A stretch of DNA of 35,146 nt, from positions 1 through 35,146 of the forward strand of contig NZ_JANLNW010000033.1 in assembly GCF_025465945.1 (NCBI RefSeq), in the 5' to 3' direction. The position numbers and the translations under genes were made by a program. The notes beneath the pieces were generated by a model. It was not told where the DNA came from, ran no database searches, and was given only the letters and a program-made list of their open reading frames with translations. This stretch comes from Pseudomonas sp. 6D_7.1_Bac1. Lineage in GTDB: Bacteria; Pseudomonadota; Gammaproteobacteria; Pseudomonadales; Pseudomonadaceae. Positions within the stretch are counted from its first letter, which is position 1; each line of letters starts with the position of its first letter. This document shows positions 24,894 to 34,003 of this stretch, piece by piece.

Positions 24894-26094
24894 AGTGATG
24901 GCAGCAATCGGCGACAAAAAACGCAGGGGCGCCGTTGGTCTGTTGATGGCGATGACCCTGCTCGGGGTGTTCCCGATTGACGTCCTGCTGCCGTCGTTTC
25001 CTGCGCTGTCGGAGCATTTCCAGACAGCGCAGGCCGATATCGCATTCTCCATCAGCCTGTTCGCCATCGGGATTGCCATCTCTCAACTGCTGATCGGACC
25101 ACTTTCGGACATCATTGGCCGCAAGGGTCTGTTGCTGGCAGGCATGGTTGTTTCAGTGCTCGGTGCCATCGGCTGCGCGTTGTCCACCGAGTACGTCTAC
25201 TTTCTGTTGTTCCGCGTCATCCAGGCACTGGGCTGTGGCTGTTTCGTGCTGTCCCAGGCGCTGGTGCAGGACCTGTTCGAAGGCCAGGAGCGTGACCGGC
25301 TGCGGATATTGATGGTCACCGCCACTGGCATTTTCATTTCCGTCTCACCGCTGGCCGGGACCTTTCTACAAGAGCTGATGGACTGGTCGGGCAGCTTCCT
25401 GGTCTTTATCGCGCTGGCAGTCGCCGTATTTTTGAAGACCTGCTTCTTTCTCGAGAGTACCCCCAGCAAGAGCGCCGGGCCGCACACAAACATCTTTCAG
25501 GCCTATCGACGAGTCTGTAGCGACTTCAACTTTCTCGCCTGGTGGCTCATTTCAGCCTTTGCATTCGCCTGCCATTTTTCCTTCATCGTCACCTCGCCAC
25601 TGATCTTCATGGAGCAATTGCAGCTGTCGGCCTACGAGTTCTCGCTGACCTTGCTGACCTATGGTGCGGCGTACGTTATCGGCGGCATTCTCGCGGTACT
25701 GCTGGGCAGACGAATCAACCCCAATGTCCAGATCATCACCGGGCTTTGCCTGATCCTGCTGTCAGGTCTGGTAATGCTCTACCTGTCGAATCAATTCGGC
25801 CTGTCGACCCTGACTGTGCTGGTCCCGATGATCATCTGCACCGCCGGAACCACCATCGCACGCCCGGCCGCCACGTCCAGCGCCATGAACATTTTTGCCG
25901 ACAGCGCCGGGACGTCCGCCTCGGCCGGTAGCACGCTGATCTTCATCGTCGGCGGCTTGATCAGCGTGTTGGTCAACCTGACTGTCGACGACCTGCAAAC
26001 GTCCCTGTCGTTGTGTTTCATTGTGCTGAGTGTCGCGGGACTGACCTTGAATACCCTGACCCAGCGGCGCCAGCCTGGGCTGATTACCGACTGA
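24886..26094 (+). CDS. Bcr/CflA-type MFS drug/product exporter
   Basis: 402-residue inner-membrane protein with 12 predicted helices, of the drug:H+ antiporter type. The loop 2-3 motif GPLSDIIGRKGLL is at residues 71-83, and FPIDVLLPSFPALSEHF near residues 29-45 is typical of Bcr/CflA proteins. Its ATG lies inside the end of the diiron oxygenase gene (eight-base overlap), so it belongs to the same operon. MFS carriers of this group move small molecules rather than folded peptides, which suggests that the cluster makes a small product and exports it, perhaps for self-protection. No clear terminator follows in the 259 bases before ilvD. Confidence 0.9.
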   Translation: MPEVMAAIGDKKRRGAVGLLMAMTLLGVFPIDVLLPSFPALSEHFQTAQADIAFSISLFAIGIAISQLLIGPLSDIIGRKGLLLAGMVVSVLGAIGCALSTEYVYFLLFRVIQALGCGCFVLSQALVQDLFEGQERDRLRILMVTATGIFISVSPLAGTFLQELMDWSGSFLVFIALAVAVFLKTCFFLESTPSKSAGPHTNIFQAYRRVCSDFNFLAWWLISAFAFACHFSFIVTSPLIFMEQLQLSAYEFSLTLLTYGAAYVIGGILAVLLGRRINPNVQIITGLCLILLSGLVMLYLSNQFGLSTLTVLVPMIICTAGTTIARPAATSSAMNIFADSAGTSASAGSTLIFIVGGLISVLVNLTVDDLQTSLSLCFIVLSVAGLTLNTLTQRRQPGLITD

Positions 26095-26353
26095 TGGCCG
26101 GCCAATCGTCACTCCTCGCGCTTTGCAGGCCCTGGTTCAACGTTTCCCGGCATTCCTTCCTGACGCCAGCGGTGTAGAATCGAATGATTCATCGCCAGTC
26201 ATCCCCCGGCGGGTTTATGAGCTCAGGCTGAGGCGCGCGGCGATCCCGCAAAGTCATCAGCATCCTCCGGGCACACGGTTATTGCTGTGTGTCAGCGAGG
26301 TCAATAGAAGCTCACTCCCCTTTTGATACCTGATTTGCCGCCCGGAGTGCTCC

Positions 26354-28195
26354 ATGCCTGATTACCGCTCGAAAACATCCACCCATGGCCGCAACATGGC
26401 CGGCGCCCGCGCACTGTGGCGCGCCACGGGGATGAAAGATGACGACTTCAAAAAGCCGATCATTGCCATTGCCAACTCGTTCACCCAGTTCGTACCGGGC
26501 CACGTCCACCTCAAGGACCTCGGCCAACTGGTCGCCCGCGAGATCGAACGCGCTGGCGGCGTCGCCAAGGAATTCAACACCATCGCGGTCGATGACGGCA
26601 TCGCCATGGGCCATGACGGCATGCTCTATTCGCTGCCGAGCCGCGAGATCATCGCCGACTCCGTCGAATACATGGTCAACGCCCACTGCGCCGACGCCAT
26701 CGTGTGCATCTCCAACTGCGACAAGATCACCCCAGGCATGCTGATGGCCGCCCTGCGCCTGAATATCCCGGTGATCTTCGTTTCCGGCGGCCCGATGGAA
26801 GCCGGCAAGACCAAACTCGCCAGCCACGGCCTCGACCTGGTCGACGCCATGGTGATCGCCGCCGACTCCAGCGCGTCTGACGAGAAAGTCGCTGAGTACG
26901 AGCGCAGCGCCTGCCCGACCTGCGGTTCGTGCTCCGGCATGTTCACCGCCAACTCGATGAACTGCCTGACCGAAGCCCTCGGTCTGGCACTGCCCGGCAA
27001 CGGTTCGACACTGGCCACCCACAGCGACCGCGAGCAGTTGTTCCTGCAGGCCGGCCGCACCATCGTCGAGCTGTGCAAACGCTACTACGGCGAGAACGAT
27101 GAGTCGGTGTTGCCGCGTAACATCGCCAACTTCAAGGCGTTCGAAAACGCCATGACGCTGGACATCGCCATGGGCGGCTCGACCAACACCATCCTGCACT
27201 TGCTGGCCGCCGCTCAGGAAGCCGAGATCGATTTCGATCTGAAGGACATCGACCGTCTTTCGCGCCACGTTCCGCAACTGTGCAAAGTTGCGCCGAACAT
27301 CCAGAAGTACCACATGGAAGACGTGCACCGCGCCGGCGGGATTTTCAGCATCCTGGGCTCCCTCGCCCGTGGCGGTCTGCTGCACACCGACCTGCCGACC
27401 GTGCACAGCAAAACCATGGCCGAAGGTATCGCCAAGTGGGACATCACCCAGACCACTGACGAAGCGGTTCACCACTTCTTCAAGGCTGGTCCTGCGGGCA
27501 TCCCGACCCAGACCGCGTTCAGCCAGTCGACCCGTTGGGAAACCCTGGACGATGACCGTGAAAACGGCTGCATCCGCAGTGTCGAACACGCCTACTCGCA
27601 AGAAGGCGGCCTGGCCGTGCTGTACGGCAACATCGCCCTGGACGGCTGCGTGGTGAAAACCGCGGGCGTCGATGAGTCGATTCACGTCTTCGAAGGCAAC
27701 GCGAAGATCTTCGAAAGCCAGGACAGCGCCGTGCGCGGCATCCTCGCCGACGAAGTGAAAGCAGGCGATATCGTCATCATTCGCTACGAAGGTCCGAAAG
27801 GCGGCCCGGGCATGCAGGAAATGCTCTACCCAACGTCCTACCTGAAATCCAAAGGCCTGGGCAAAGCCTGCGCCTTGCTCACCGACGGTCGCTTCTCCGG
27901 CGGCACTTCGGGCCTGTCCATCGGCCACGCTTCGCCAGAAGCCGCTGCCGGTGGAGCAATCGGTCTGGTGCAGGACGGCGACAAAGTGCTGATCGACATT
28001 CCGAACCGCTCGATCAACCTGTTGGTCAGCGACGAAGAACTGGCGGCACGCCGTGTTGAACAGGACAAGAAAGGCTGGAAACCGGTCGAAGTGCGTCCAC
28101 GTAAAGTGACCACCGCACTGAAAGCCTACGCCTTGCTGGCCACCAGTGCCGACAAGGGTGCAGTGCGTAACAAAGCGATGCTCGACGGGCTGTAA
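26354..28195 (+). CDS. ilvD: Dihydroxy-acid dehydratase IlvD
   Basis: 613-residue Fe-S enzyme of branched-chain amino acid and pantothenate precursor synthesis, converting dihydroxy acids to 2-keto acids. Seen: [13 protein letters not shown] near residue 43, [18 protein letters not shown] with a cluster Cys, and [20 protein letters not shown] with another, plus the C-terminal [23 protein letters not shown]. Length matches the E. coli-type long form. CGGAG precedes the ATG by about eight bases. It is monocistronic, with a strong terminator behind. The upstream 259-base spacer separates it from the peptide cluster. Confidence 0.98.
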   Translation: MPDYRSKTSTHGRNMAGARALWRATGMKDDDFKKPIIAIANSFTQFVPGHVHLKDLGQLVAREIERAGGVAKEFNTIAVDDGIAMGHDGMLYSLPSREIIADSVEYMVNAHCADAIVCISNCDKITPGMLMAALRLNIPVIFVSGGPMEAGKTKLASHGLDLVDAMVIAADSSASDEKVAEYERSACPTCGSCSGMFTANSMNCLTEALGLALPGNGSTLATHSDREQLFLQAGRTIVELCKRYYGENDESVLPRNIANFKAFENAMTLDIAMGGSTNTILHLLAAAQEAEIDFDLKDIDRLSRHVPQLCKVAPNIQKYHMEDVHRAGGIFSILGSLARGGLLHTDLPTVHSKTMAEGIAKWDITQTTDEAVHHFFKAGPAGIPTQTAFSQSTRWETLDDDRENGCIRSVEHAYSQEGGLAVLYGNIALDGCVVKTAGVDESIHVFEGNAKIFESQDSAVRGILADEVKAGDIVIIRYEGPKGGPGMQEMLYPTSYLKSKGLGKACALLTDGRFSGGTSGLSIGHASPEAAAGGAIGLVQDGDKVLIDIPNRSINLLVSDEELAARRVEQDKKGWKPVEVRPRKVTTALKAYALLATSADKGAVRNKAMLDGL

Positions 28196-28215
28196 TGCTT
28201 AACCGTTGAACACAT

Positions 28216-28243
28216 AAATGCCCCGCCAAGTGCGGGGCATTTT
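28216..28243 (+). terminator. ilvD intrinsic terminator
   Basis: Eleven-base perfect stem AAATGCCCCGC (28216-28226) and GCGGGGCATTT (28232-28242) with a five-base loop, 20 bases after the ilvD stop and ending in a short T-run. Confidence 0.85.
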
Positions 28244-28350
28244 CGTATTGATCGCTCCTACACTCCCGCGTGGCAATGCTTCAAGGGGCACTCTGCGTCC
28301 ACGCCACAGCATCACGGCCTTATTCCAAAAACGACAGTCACCATGCGTTT

Positions 28351-28375
28351 TTGATATTAATTCATTAGATATCAA
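28351..28375. promoter_or_regulatory. Dyad TTGATAT-N11-ATATCAA upstream of tcyP
   Basis: Perfect seven-base arms at 28351-28357 and 28369-28375 with an 11-base spacer, 66 bases upstream of tcyP. This is the T-N11-A form bound by LysR-type regulators. Because cystine uptake is commonly under CysB, a LysR-type protein, CysB or a relative is a reasonable but unproven candidate. Confidence 0.5.
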
Positions 28376-28441
28376 GCTGTTAGGCTTGCCGGTTCGCAAT
28401 CGCCCCGGAATGCGATTGGCACAAGTCTTTTTGGAGTCTCA

Positions 28442-29833
28442 ATGAATCTGCCGCTGATCCTCAATCTGCTGGTGTTCCTCGCCTTACTGTTCGGCCTGGC
28501 ACAAACCCGTCATACCACCTGGAGCCTGGCCAAGAAAGTCCTGGTCGCGCTGGTGCTGGGCGTGGTGTTCGGTGTTGCTCTGCACACGATCTATGGTGCC
28601 GGCAACCCAGTGCTCAAAGCCTCGATCGGCTGGTTCGATCTGGTGGGCAACGGTTATGTGCAGTTGCTGCAAATGATCGTGATCCCTCTGGTGTTCGCCT
28701 CTATCCTTAGCGCCGTGGCCCGTCTGCATAACGCTTCGTCGTTGGGCAAGATCAGCTTCCTGACCATTGGCACCCTGCTGTTCACCACCGCCATTGCGGC
28801 GCTGATCGGCATTGGCTTGACCAATCTGTTCGGCCTGACCGCCGAAGGCCTGGTGGCCGGCACCCAGGAAATGGCCCGTCTGCAAACCATTCAAACCGAC
28901 TACGCGGGCAAGGTTGCTGACCTGAATGTCCCGCAGCTGTTGCTGTCGTTCATCCCGCAGAACCCGTTCGCCGATCTGGCCCGGGCCAAGCCGACCTCGA
29001 TTATCAGTGTGGTGATTTTCGCTGCATTCCTCGGGGTCGCGGCGCTGCAACTGCTCAAGGATGATGTCGAAAAAGGTCAGAAAGTGATCAACGCCATCGA
29101 CACCCTACAAGCCTGGGTGATGCGTCTGGTGCGATTGGTGATGAAGTTGACCCCGTACGGCGTATTGGCGCTGATGACCAAAGTGGTCGCCGGTTCCAAC
29201 CTGCAAGACATCATCAAACTCGGCAGCTTCGTGGTGGTTTCCTACATTGGCCTGGGCCTGATGTTCGTGGTTCACGGCCTGTTAGTGTCGCTGGCCGGGA
29301 TCAACCCGCTGCGCTACTTCCGTAAAGTCTGGCCAGTACTGACCTTCGCCTTCACCAGCCGCTCCAGCGCCGCAAGCATTCCGCTGAGCATCGAAGCGCA
29401 AACCCGTCGCTTGGGCATTCCACAATCGATCGCCAGTTTCGCCGCCTCGTTCGGCGCGACCATTGGCCAGAACGGCTGTGCCGGACTTTATCCTGCAATG
29501 TTAGCGGTGATGGTTGCACCGACCGTGGGCATCAACCCGCTGGACCCGCTGTGGATCGCGACCCTGGTGGCGATTGTGACTTTGAGTTCGGCAGGGGTTG
29601 CCGGTGTCGGTGGCGGCGCAACGTTCGCCGCGCTGATCGTGCTGCCGGCCATGGGCTTGCCGGTGTCACTGGTGGCACTGCTGATCTCGGTTGAGCCGCT
29701 GATCGACATGGGCCGCACGGCGTTGAACGTCAGTGGCTCGATGACCGCTGGCGCGATCACCAGCCAGATCATGCAGCAGACTGACAAAGAGCTGCTGGAG
29801 GCGGATGAGCACGAGGAATTGGCGCAGGCTTAA
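28442..29833 (+). CDS. tcyP: L-cystine symporter TcyP
   Basis: 463-residue inner-membrane protein of the dicarboxylate/amino acid:cation symporter family. The sequence is very close to E. coli YdjN/TcyP as remembered: [59 protein letters not shown] (serine-rich re-entrant loop) and [20 protein letters not shown]. It would import cystine with a cation. TTGGAG lies six to eleven bases upstream of the ATG. It stands alone between the ilvD terminator and a REPIN. Close likeness to YdjN makes the cystine assignment better than a C4-dicarboxylate one. Confidence 0.93.
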   Translation: MNLPLILNLLVFLALLFGLAQTRHTTWSLAKKVLVALVLGVVFGVALHTIYGAGNPVLKASIGWFDLVGNGYVQLLQMIVIPLVFASILSAVARLHNASSLGKISFLTIGTLLFTTAIAALIGIGLTNLFGLTAEGLVAGTQEMARLQTIQTDYAGKVADLNVPQLLLSFIPQNPFADLARAKPTSIISVVIFAAFLGVAALQLLKDDVEKGQKVINAIDTLQAWVMRLVRLVMKLTPYGVLALMTKVVAGSNLQDIIKLGSFVVVSYIGLGLMFVVHGLLVSLAGINPLRYFRKVWPVLTFAFTSRSSAASIPLSIEAQTRRLGIPQSIASFAASFGATIGQNGCAGLYPAMLAVMVAPTVGINPLDPLWIATLVAIVTLSSAGVAGVGGGATFAALIVLPAMGLPVSLVALLISVEPLIDMGRTALNVSGSMTAGAITSQIMQQTDKELLEADEHEELAQA

Positions 29834-29852
29834 GCTGCGCCTGACAGACCGC

Positions 29853-29945
29853 CATCGCGAGCAGGCTCGCTCCCACAGGGTTTCAGGTTAGCCACAGATT
29901 TTGTGAACAACTGAAATCCAGTGTGGGAGCGAGCCTGCTCGCGAT
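29853..29945. repeat. REPIN (two inverted REP copies)
   Basis: CATCGCGAGCAGGCTCGCTC at 29853 and GGGAGCGAGCCTGCTCGCG near 29925, with about 45 bases between. It fills the spacer between the convergent tcyP and folA genes and may serve both as a 3' structure. Confidence 0.92.
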
Positions 29946-29949
29946 GCTT

Positions 29950-30462
29950 TTAGGCCTTCTCCCACACCTCAAAACTGTACGCCGGTTTGTCGCCTTCCGC
30001 CGGATTCGGAACGTTCGACACCAGTTTCCACTGGTTCAAATCAAACTCCGGAAACCATGCATCACCCTCGGGGCTCAGCGCCACGCGGGTCAGGTACAGC
30101 CGGTCGGCCTGTGCCAAGCCTTGCGCGTACAACTGCGCGCCGCCAATCAGCATCAGCTCATCGACGCCCTGCTCCAGCGCCCATTCCTGCGCCCGAACCA
30201 CCGCTGCTTCCAGCGACGGATAGACTTCTGCGCCTTCAAGTTGCAGGTCGGCCTGACGGCTGACCACGATGTTCAGCCGGCCAGGCAACGGGCGACCGAG
30301 CGAATCCCAGGTCTTGCGACCCATAATGATCGGCTTGCCCAGCGTGGTGGCCTTGAAGTATTTGAAATCACCCGGCAAGTGCCAGGGCATGCTGTTGTCG
30401 ACGCCGATCACCCGGTTTTCACCGAGGGCTGCGATCAGGCTGAGGGGGAGAGTTTTTTTCAT
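29950..30462 (-). CDS. folA: Dihydrofolate reductase FolA
   Basis: 170-residue NADPH-dependent enzyme that regenerates tetrahydrofolate; the target of trimethoprim. Motifs: LIAALGENRVIGVDNSMPWH, LPGDFKYFKATT, IMGRKTWDSLGRPLPGRLNI and LMLIGGAQLYAQ. I start at 30462 (MKKTLPLSL), which gives the standard N-terminus; the frame stays open to 30849 but runs antisense through the next gene. The ribosome binding site is weak. The stop lies only four bases from the REPIN. It is divergent from the DUF2868 gene. Confidence 0.97.
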   Translation of the reverse strand: MKKTLPLSLIAALGENRVIGVDNSMPWHLPGDFKYFKATTLGKPIIMGRKTWDSLGRPLPGRLNIVVSRQADLQLEGAEVYPSLEAAVVRAQEWALEQGVDELMLIGGAQLYAQGLAQADRLYLTRVALSPEGDAWFPEFDLNQWKLVSNVPNPAEGDKPAYSFEVWEKA

Positions 30463-30547
30463 GTCGGCGAGGATACCAGAGCCTTGCTTACCCCGATAAG
30501 CGCCACAGCGGTTATGCTCAGCGTTCATTTGAGCGACGGGATGCCGC

Positions 30548-31927
30548 GTGACTGAACTGACACCACTGACAAAGCTCTGGCTAACCGAAACCATCCGCCT
30601 GCGCGAGGAACACGCAGGCGCTCTGGAGGACCAGGAAGCCAACCGACTGGCCCGCAGCGCTGGCGGCGACTTGCCAACCCGCATCGAGGCGCGCGCCCTG
30701 TGGCTGGCCGAGCGCGATGGCTTGACCGGCGCCCTGCGCCATTGGCTGCAAGGTGCGCGACTGGCGCTGGTCGTACTGGCCGTGCTGGCGATCGTCAGTG
30801 GCGCCGGCCTGGCGTTCGCCGCGTTGAACGACGGCCAGACCCCGGTCAACGTGTTCTGGGCTCTGGGCAGCCTGCTCGGACTGAACCTGATTCTGCTGTT
30901 GAGCTGGGCTTCGGGCCTGATATTCGCTGGCGATTACGGCGCCACACTCGGCCGTTTATGGTTGTGGCTCAGCGAAAAATTCGCCCGCGACGCCAAAGCC
31001 GCACAACTGGCACCGGCCCTGCTGCTGTTGCTGCAACGCCAGAAACTCAATCGCTGGGTGCTCGGTGTACTGGTCAACGGCTTGTGGCTGCTGGCGATGC
31101 TCAGCGCCCTGGCGATTCTGCTGATGCTGATGGCGACCCGGCGCTACGGCTTCGTCTGGGAAACCACGATTCTCAGCGGCGAGACCTTCGTCGTCATGAC
31201 CCAGACCCTCGGCGCGCTGCCCGCATTGCTCGGCTTCAGCGTGCCGACCGTGGAGATGATTCGCGCCAGCGGCGACACCGCGCTGAACATCGAAAGCGCC
31301 CGGCAAGCCTGGGCCGCATGGTTGGTCGGGGTGTTGCTGGTGTACGGCGTGTTGCCGCGTTTGCTGCTCGCGCTGTTCTGCCTGTGGCGCTGGAAGACCG
31401 GGCGCACTGCGTTGCACCTGGACCTGAACCTGCCCGGTTACGCGCCGTTGCGCGAACGGCTGATGCCGAGCAGCGAACGCCTTGGTGTCAACGATGCAGC
31501 ACCTGAACGTCTGCATCAGGTCGAAAGCGATGCCAACTCGCTGGACAGCGACGGCGCGTTACTGGTGGCCATCGAGCTGGACGACCAACGCCCATGGCCA
31601 CCACAACTGCCGAAGAACGTTAAAAACGCGGGCATCCTCGACAGCCGCGAATCCCGACAAAAGTTGCTGGAACAACTGACCCGTTTCCCACCGGAACGCC
31701 TGGCCATTGCCTGTGACCCTCGACGCTCGCCGGATCGCGGCAGTCTGGCGTTGATCGCCGAGCTCGCCCGCAGCGCCAGCGCAACACGGATCTGGCTGCT
31801 GCAAGCGCCACCCGGTCAGGCACTCGACGCCGATCGCCTCGGCGACTGGCACACCGCGCTGCAACAGTTGAAGTTACCGTTCGCCGATTGCGCACCGATG
31901 AACTGGCTGGAGTCGGGTCATGACTGA
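30548..31927 (+). CDS. DUF2868 inner-membrane protein
   Basis: 459-residue protein of the DUF2868 family. The N-terminus (LTKLWLTETIRLREEHAGAL, then a hydrophilic helix) leads into hydrophobic helices near residues 72-98, 100-128, 175-200, 217-235 and 255-280. A hydrophilic C-terminal domain of about 170 residues follows, including ACDPRRSPDRGSLALIAELA. Start is GTG at 30548; an ATG at 30541 is out of frame and soon stops. It overlaps the GTPase gene by eight bases, so they surely work together. No reaction is known; I infer a membrane partner of the GTPase. Confidence 0.87.
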   Translation: MTELTPLTKLWLTETIRLREEHAGALEDQEANRLARSAGGDLPTRIEARALWLAERDGLTGALRHWLQGARLALVVLAVLAIVSGAGLAFAALNDGQTPVNVFWALGSLLGLNLILLLSWASGLIFAGDYGATLGRLWLWLSEKFARDAKAAQLAPALLLLLQRQKLNRWVLGVLVNGLWLLAMLSALAILLMLMATRRYGFVWETTILSGETFVVMTQTLGALPALLGFSVPTVEMIRASGDTALNIESARQAWAAWLVGVLLVYGVLPRLLLALFCLWRWKTGRTALHLDLNLPGYAPLRERLMPSSERLGVNDAAPERLHQVESDANSLDSDGALLVAIELDDQRPWPPQLPKNVKNAGILDSRESRQKLLEQLTRFPPERLAIACDPRRSPDRGSLALIAELARSASATRIWLLQAPPGQALDADRLGDWHTALQQLKLPFADCAPMNWLESGHD

Positions 31928-33305
31928 CTCCAAAAAGCGGCCGCTGAAACTCGCCGTGGTCGGCCACACCAACGTCGGCAAAACCTCATTGCTGCGCACC
32001 TTGACCCGCGACGTCGGTTTCGGTGAGGTCTCCCATCGCCCCAGTACTACCCGGCATGTCGAGGGCGCTCGATTGTCCGTCGATGGCGAAGCCTTGCTCG
32101 AACTCTACGACACGCCGGGGCTGGAAGACGCCATTGCCCTGCTCGATCACCTGGAGCGCCTGGAGCGTCCCGGCGAACGCCTCGACGGTCCGGCACGACT
32201 GGCACGTTTTCTCGACGGCAGTGAAGCGCGTCAGCGATTCGAGCAGGAAGCCAAAGTGCTGCGCCAACTGTTGGCCTCCGACGCCGGCCTGTACGTGATC
32301 GACGCCCGCGAGCCGGTGCTGGCCAAGTACTGCGATGAACTCGAAGTACTGGCCGGTTGCGGCAAACCGCTGCTGCCTGTACTGAATTTCGTCAGCAGCG
32401 CCAATCAGCGCGAGCCGGATTGGCGCGAAGCCCTGGCACGGCTGGGGCTGCATGCGCTGGTGCGTTTTGACAGCGTGGCACCGCCCGAGGATGGCGAGCG
32501 GCGCCTCTATGAAAGCCTCGCCTTGTTGATGGAAAGTGCGCGTGGACAGCTTGAGCGATTGATCGTCGACCAACAGGCCCAACGCAAAGCGCGCCAGCAA
32601 AGCGCGGCACGTTTGATCGCCGAACTGCTGATCGACTGCGCGGCGTGTCGGCGCAGCGTGGTCAGTGACGCTGAGCAGGAACAGCAGGCCATCAGCGAAC
32701 TGCGCAAAGCCGTTCGCCAACGCGAACAACGCTGCGTCGAAGCACTGCTCAAGCTGTACGCGTTCCGCCCACAGGACGCCGACGCCAGCGACTTGCCGCT
32801 GCTGGATGGCCGTTGGGGCGATGATTTGTTCAACCCCGAAACCCTCAGACAATTGGGTGTGCGGGTCGGTAGCGGGATCGCCGCTGGCGCGGCAGCCGGT
32901 GCCGGCGTGGACTTGCTGGTGGGCGGCCTGACCCTCGGCGCGGCGGCACTGGCCGGGGCGATTGCCGGTGGCGCCCTGCAAACGGCGCGCAGTTACGGCA
33001 GCCGCTTGCTGGGCAAAATCAAAGGCCAGCGCGAGCTGACCGTCGACGACAGCGTGTTGCGTTTGTTGGCATTGCGTCAGCGGCAACTGGTGCAGGCCTT
33101 GAACCTGCGCGGGCACGCGGCGATGGACAGCATCCAGGTCGCCACGCCACAGGACAAGAGCTGGCGCGAAGGGAAATTGCCCGAGGCACTGAGCAAGGCG
33201 CGGGCGCATCCGCAGTGGTCGTCGCTCAATCCTCAGGCGAAGTTGAGTCAGGCGGAGCGGCAGGAGCAGGTTGAGGTGTTGGCGCAGAAGGTGATCGAGG
33301 CTTGA
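31920..33305 (+). CDS. DUF3482-containing Era-like GTPase
   Basis: 461-residue GTP-binding protein. The N-terminal G domain has G1 GHTNVGKTS (residues 15-23), Thr in HRPSTTRHVEG as the G2 candidate, and G3 DTPGLED (64-70); the usual NKxD is not obvious (VLNFVSSAN). A middle helical part is followed by a Gly/Ala-rich hydrophobic segment around residues 313-350 (GSGIAAGAAAGAGVDLLVGG), which resembles a glycine-zipper membrane insertion, and then the DUF3482 tail. Together with the overlapping DUF2868 membrane protein, it suggests a membrane-remodelling or membrane-sensing system. The function is unknown. Confidence 0.88.
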   Translation: MTDSKKRPLKLAVVGHTNVGKTSLLRTLTRDVGFGEVSHRPSTTRHVEGARLSVDGEALLELYDTPGLEDAIALLDHLERLERPGERLDGPARLARFLDGSEARQRFEQEAKVLRQLLASDAGLYVIDAREPVLAKYCDELEVLAGCGKPLLPVLNFVSSANQREPDWREALARLGLHALVRFDSVAPPEDGERRLYESLALLMESARGQLERLIVDQQAQRKARQQSAARLIAELLIDCAACRRSVVSDAEQEQQAISELRKAVRQREQRCVEALLKLYAFRPQDADASDLPLLDGRWGDDLFNPETLRQLGVRVGSGIAAGAAAGAGVDLLVGGLTLGAAALAGAIAGGALQTARSYGSRLLGKIKGQRELTVDDSVLRLLALRQRQLVQALNLRGHAAMDSIQVATPQDKSWREGKLPEALSKARAHPQWSSLNPQAKLSQAERQEQVEVLAQKVIEA

Positions 33306-33328
33306 ATCTCGAGCGTCTGTACCGACCC

Positions 33329-33424
33329 CATCGCGAGCAGGCTCGCTCCCACATTTGATCTCTGGTGCTCACAAATTGTGTGTTCACAGGAGGTCCAGTG
33401 TGGGAGCGAGCCTGCTCGCGATGG
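33329..33424. repeat. REPIN (two inverted REP copies)
   Basis: CATCGCGAGCAGGCTCGCTC at 33329 and GGGAGCGAGCCTGCTCGCG near 33402. The middle part (GGTGCTCACAAATTGTGTGT) is similar to the middle of the 18.8 kb REPIN. It lies between the convergent GTPase and HD-domain genes. Confidence 0.92.
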
Positions 33425-33445
33425 CAGCCACTCGGTTCCACGGCT

Positions 33446-34003
33446 CTACGCCGCCAATAATCGCCCAGCCTTCTCTTTCAATATCTCAAGATCAATCACC
33501 GGCACCCACATCGCCTTCGCCTGCTCATCCCACTGGCGCATCCGCAGGCTAATCGCACACAACGGATCCCGCTCAAACGCCTGCGCCTCGGCAGCCGTCA
33601 TCACCCCGCCCTGATACTCCAGCGTGCGCCGGCTGGCCTCGCTCAAGCGTTCGTAGTAACCCGGCTCTTTGAACGTCAGGTAACGCTTGGCCTGAACGTG
33701 ATATTCCACCAGCCGCGCCATGCGTTCGCTAAAACCCAGGCGACGCAGGTAATCGGCGCCGAGGCGTTCATGGCTGACCACGCCAAAACCGCCCATGTTC
33801 TCGGCGTTCTCGGCGCAGAGGTGCCCGATGTCATGGAAGAACGCGGCCAGCACCACTTCATTGTCGAAGCCTTCGGCCATGGCCCGTTCAGCGGCCTGGG
33901 ACATGTGCTCGATCTGCGATACCGGTTCGCCGATGTAATCGCTGTCACCGAAGCGCTCGTACCAGCCGAACACTTCGGCGATCACCTGTTCGTTGTGGCC
34001 CAT
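33446..34003 (-). CDS. PhnZ-like HD-domain mixed-valent diiron oxygenase
   Basis: 185-residue HD-domain protein close to PhnZ, which cleaves the C-P bond of hydroxylated 2-aminoethylphosphonate with O2. Seen: the substrate-gating pair Tyr23/Glu26 in DYIGE, His33 in QIEH, His57-Asp58 in FFHDIGH, His78 in VVSHERLGADYLRRLGFSER, and His101/Lys105 in EYHVQAKRYL; these line up with PhnZ residues as remembered. It follows the flavoprotein gene with a one-base TGATG overlap. The alpha-ketoglutarate-dependent PhnY partner is not in this window. A phosphonate role is a strong family-based inference; the exact substrate is not known. Confidence 0.88.
   Translation of the reverse strand: MGHNEQVIAEVFGWYERFGDSDYIGEPVSQIEHMSQAAERAMAEGFDNEVVLAAFFHDIGHLCAENAENMGGFGVVSHERLGADYLRRLGFSERMARLVEYHVQAKRYLTFKEPGYYERLSEASRRTLEYQGGVMTAAEAQAFERDPLCAISLRMRQWDEQAKAMWVPVIDLEILKEKAGRLLAA

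Noticed and set aside
26123..26326. 67-codon frame between the MFS gene and ilvD
   Set aside because: No ribosome binding site or recognisable domain; the spacer more likely holds the ilvD promoter and leader.
26312..27928. 538-codon open frame on the minus strand, antisense to ilvD
   Set aside because: His/Gly/Val/Ala-rich translation typical of an antisense shadow; no family motif, while IlvD on the other strand is certain.
29950..30849. 299-codon version of folA
   Set aside because: The extra N-terminus is antisense to the DUF2868 gene; MKKTLPLSL at 30462 gives the normal dihydrofolate reductase length.
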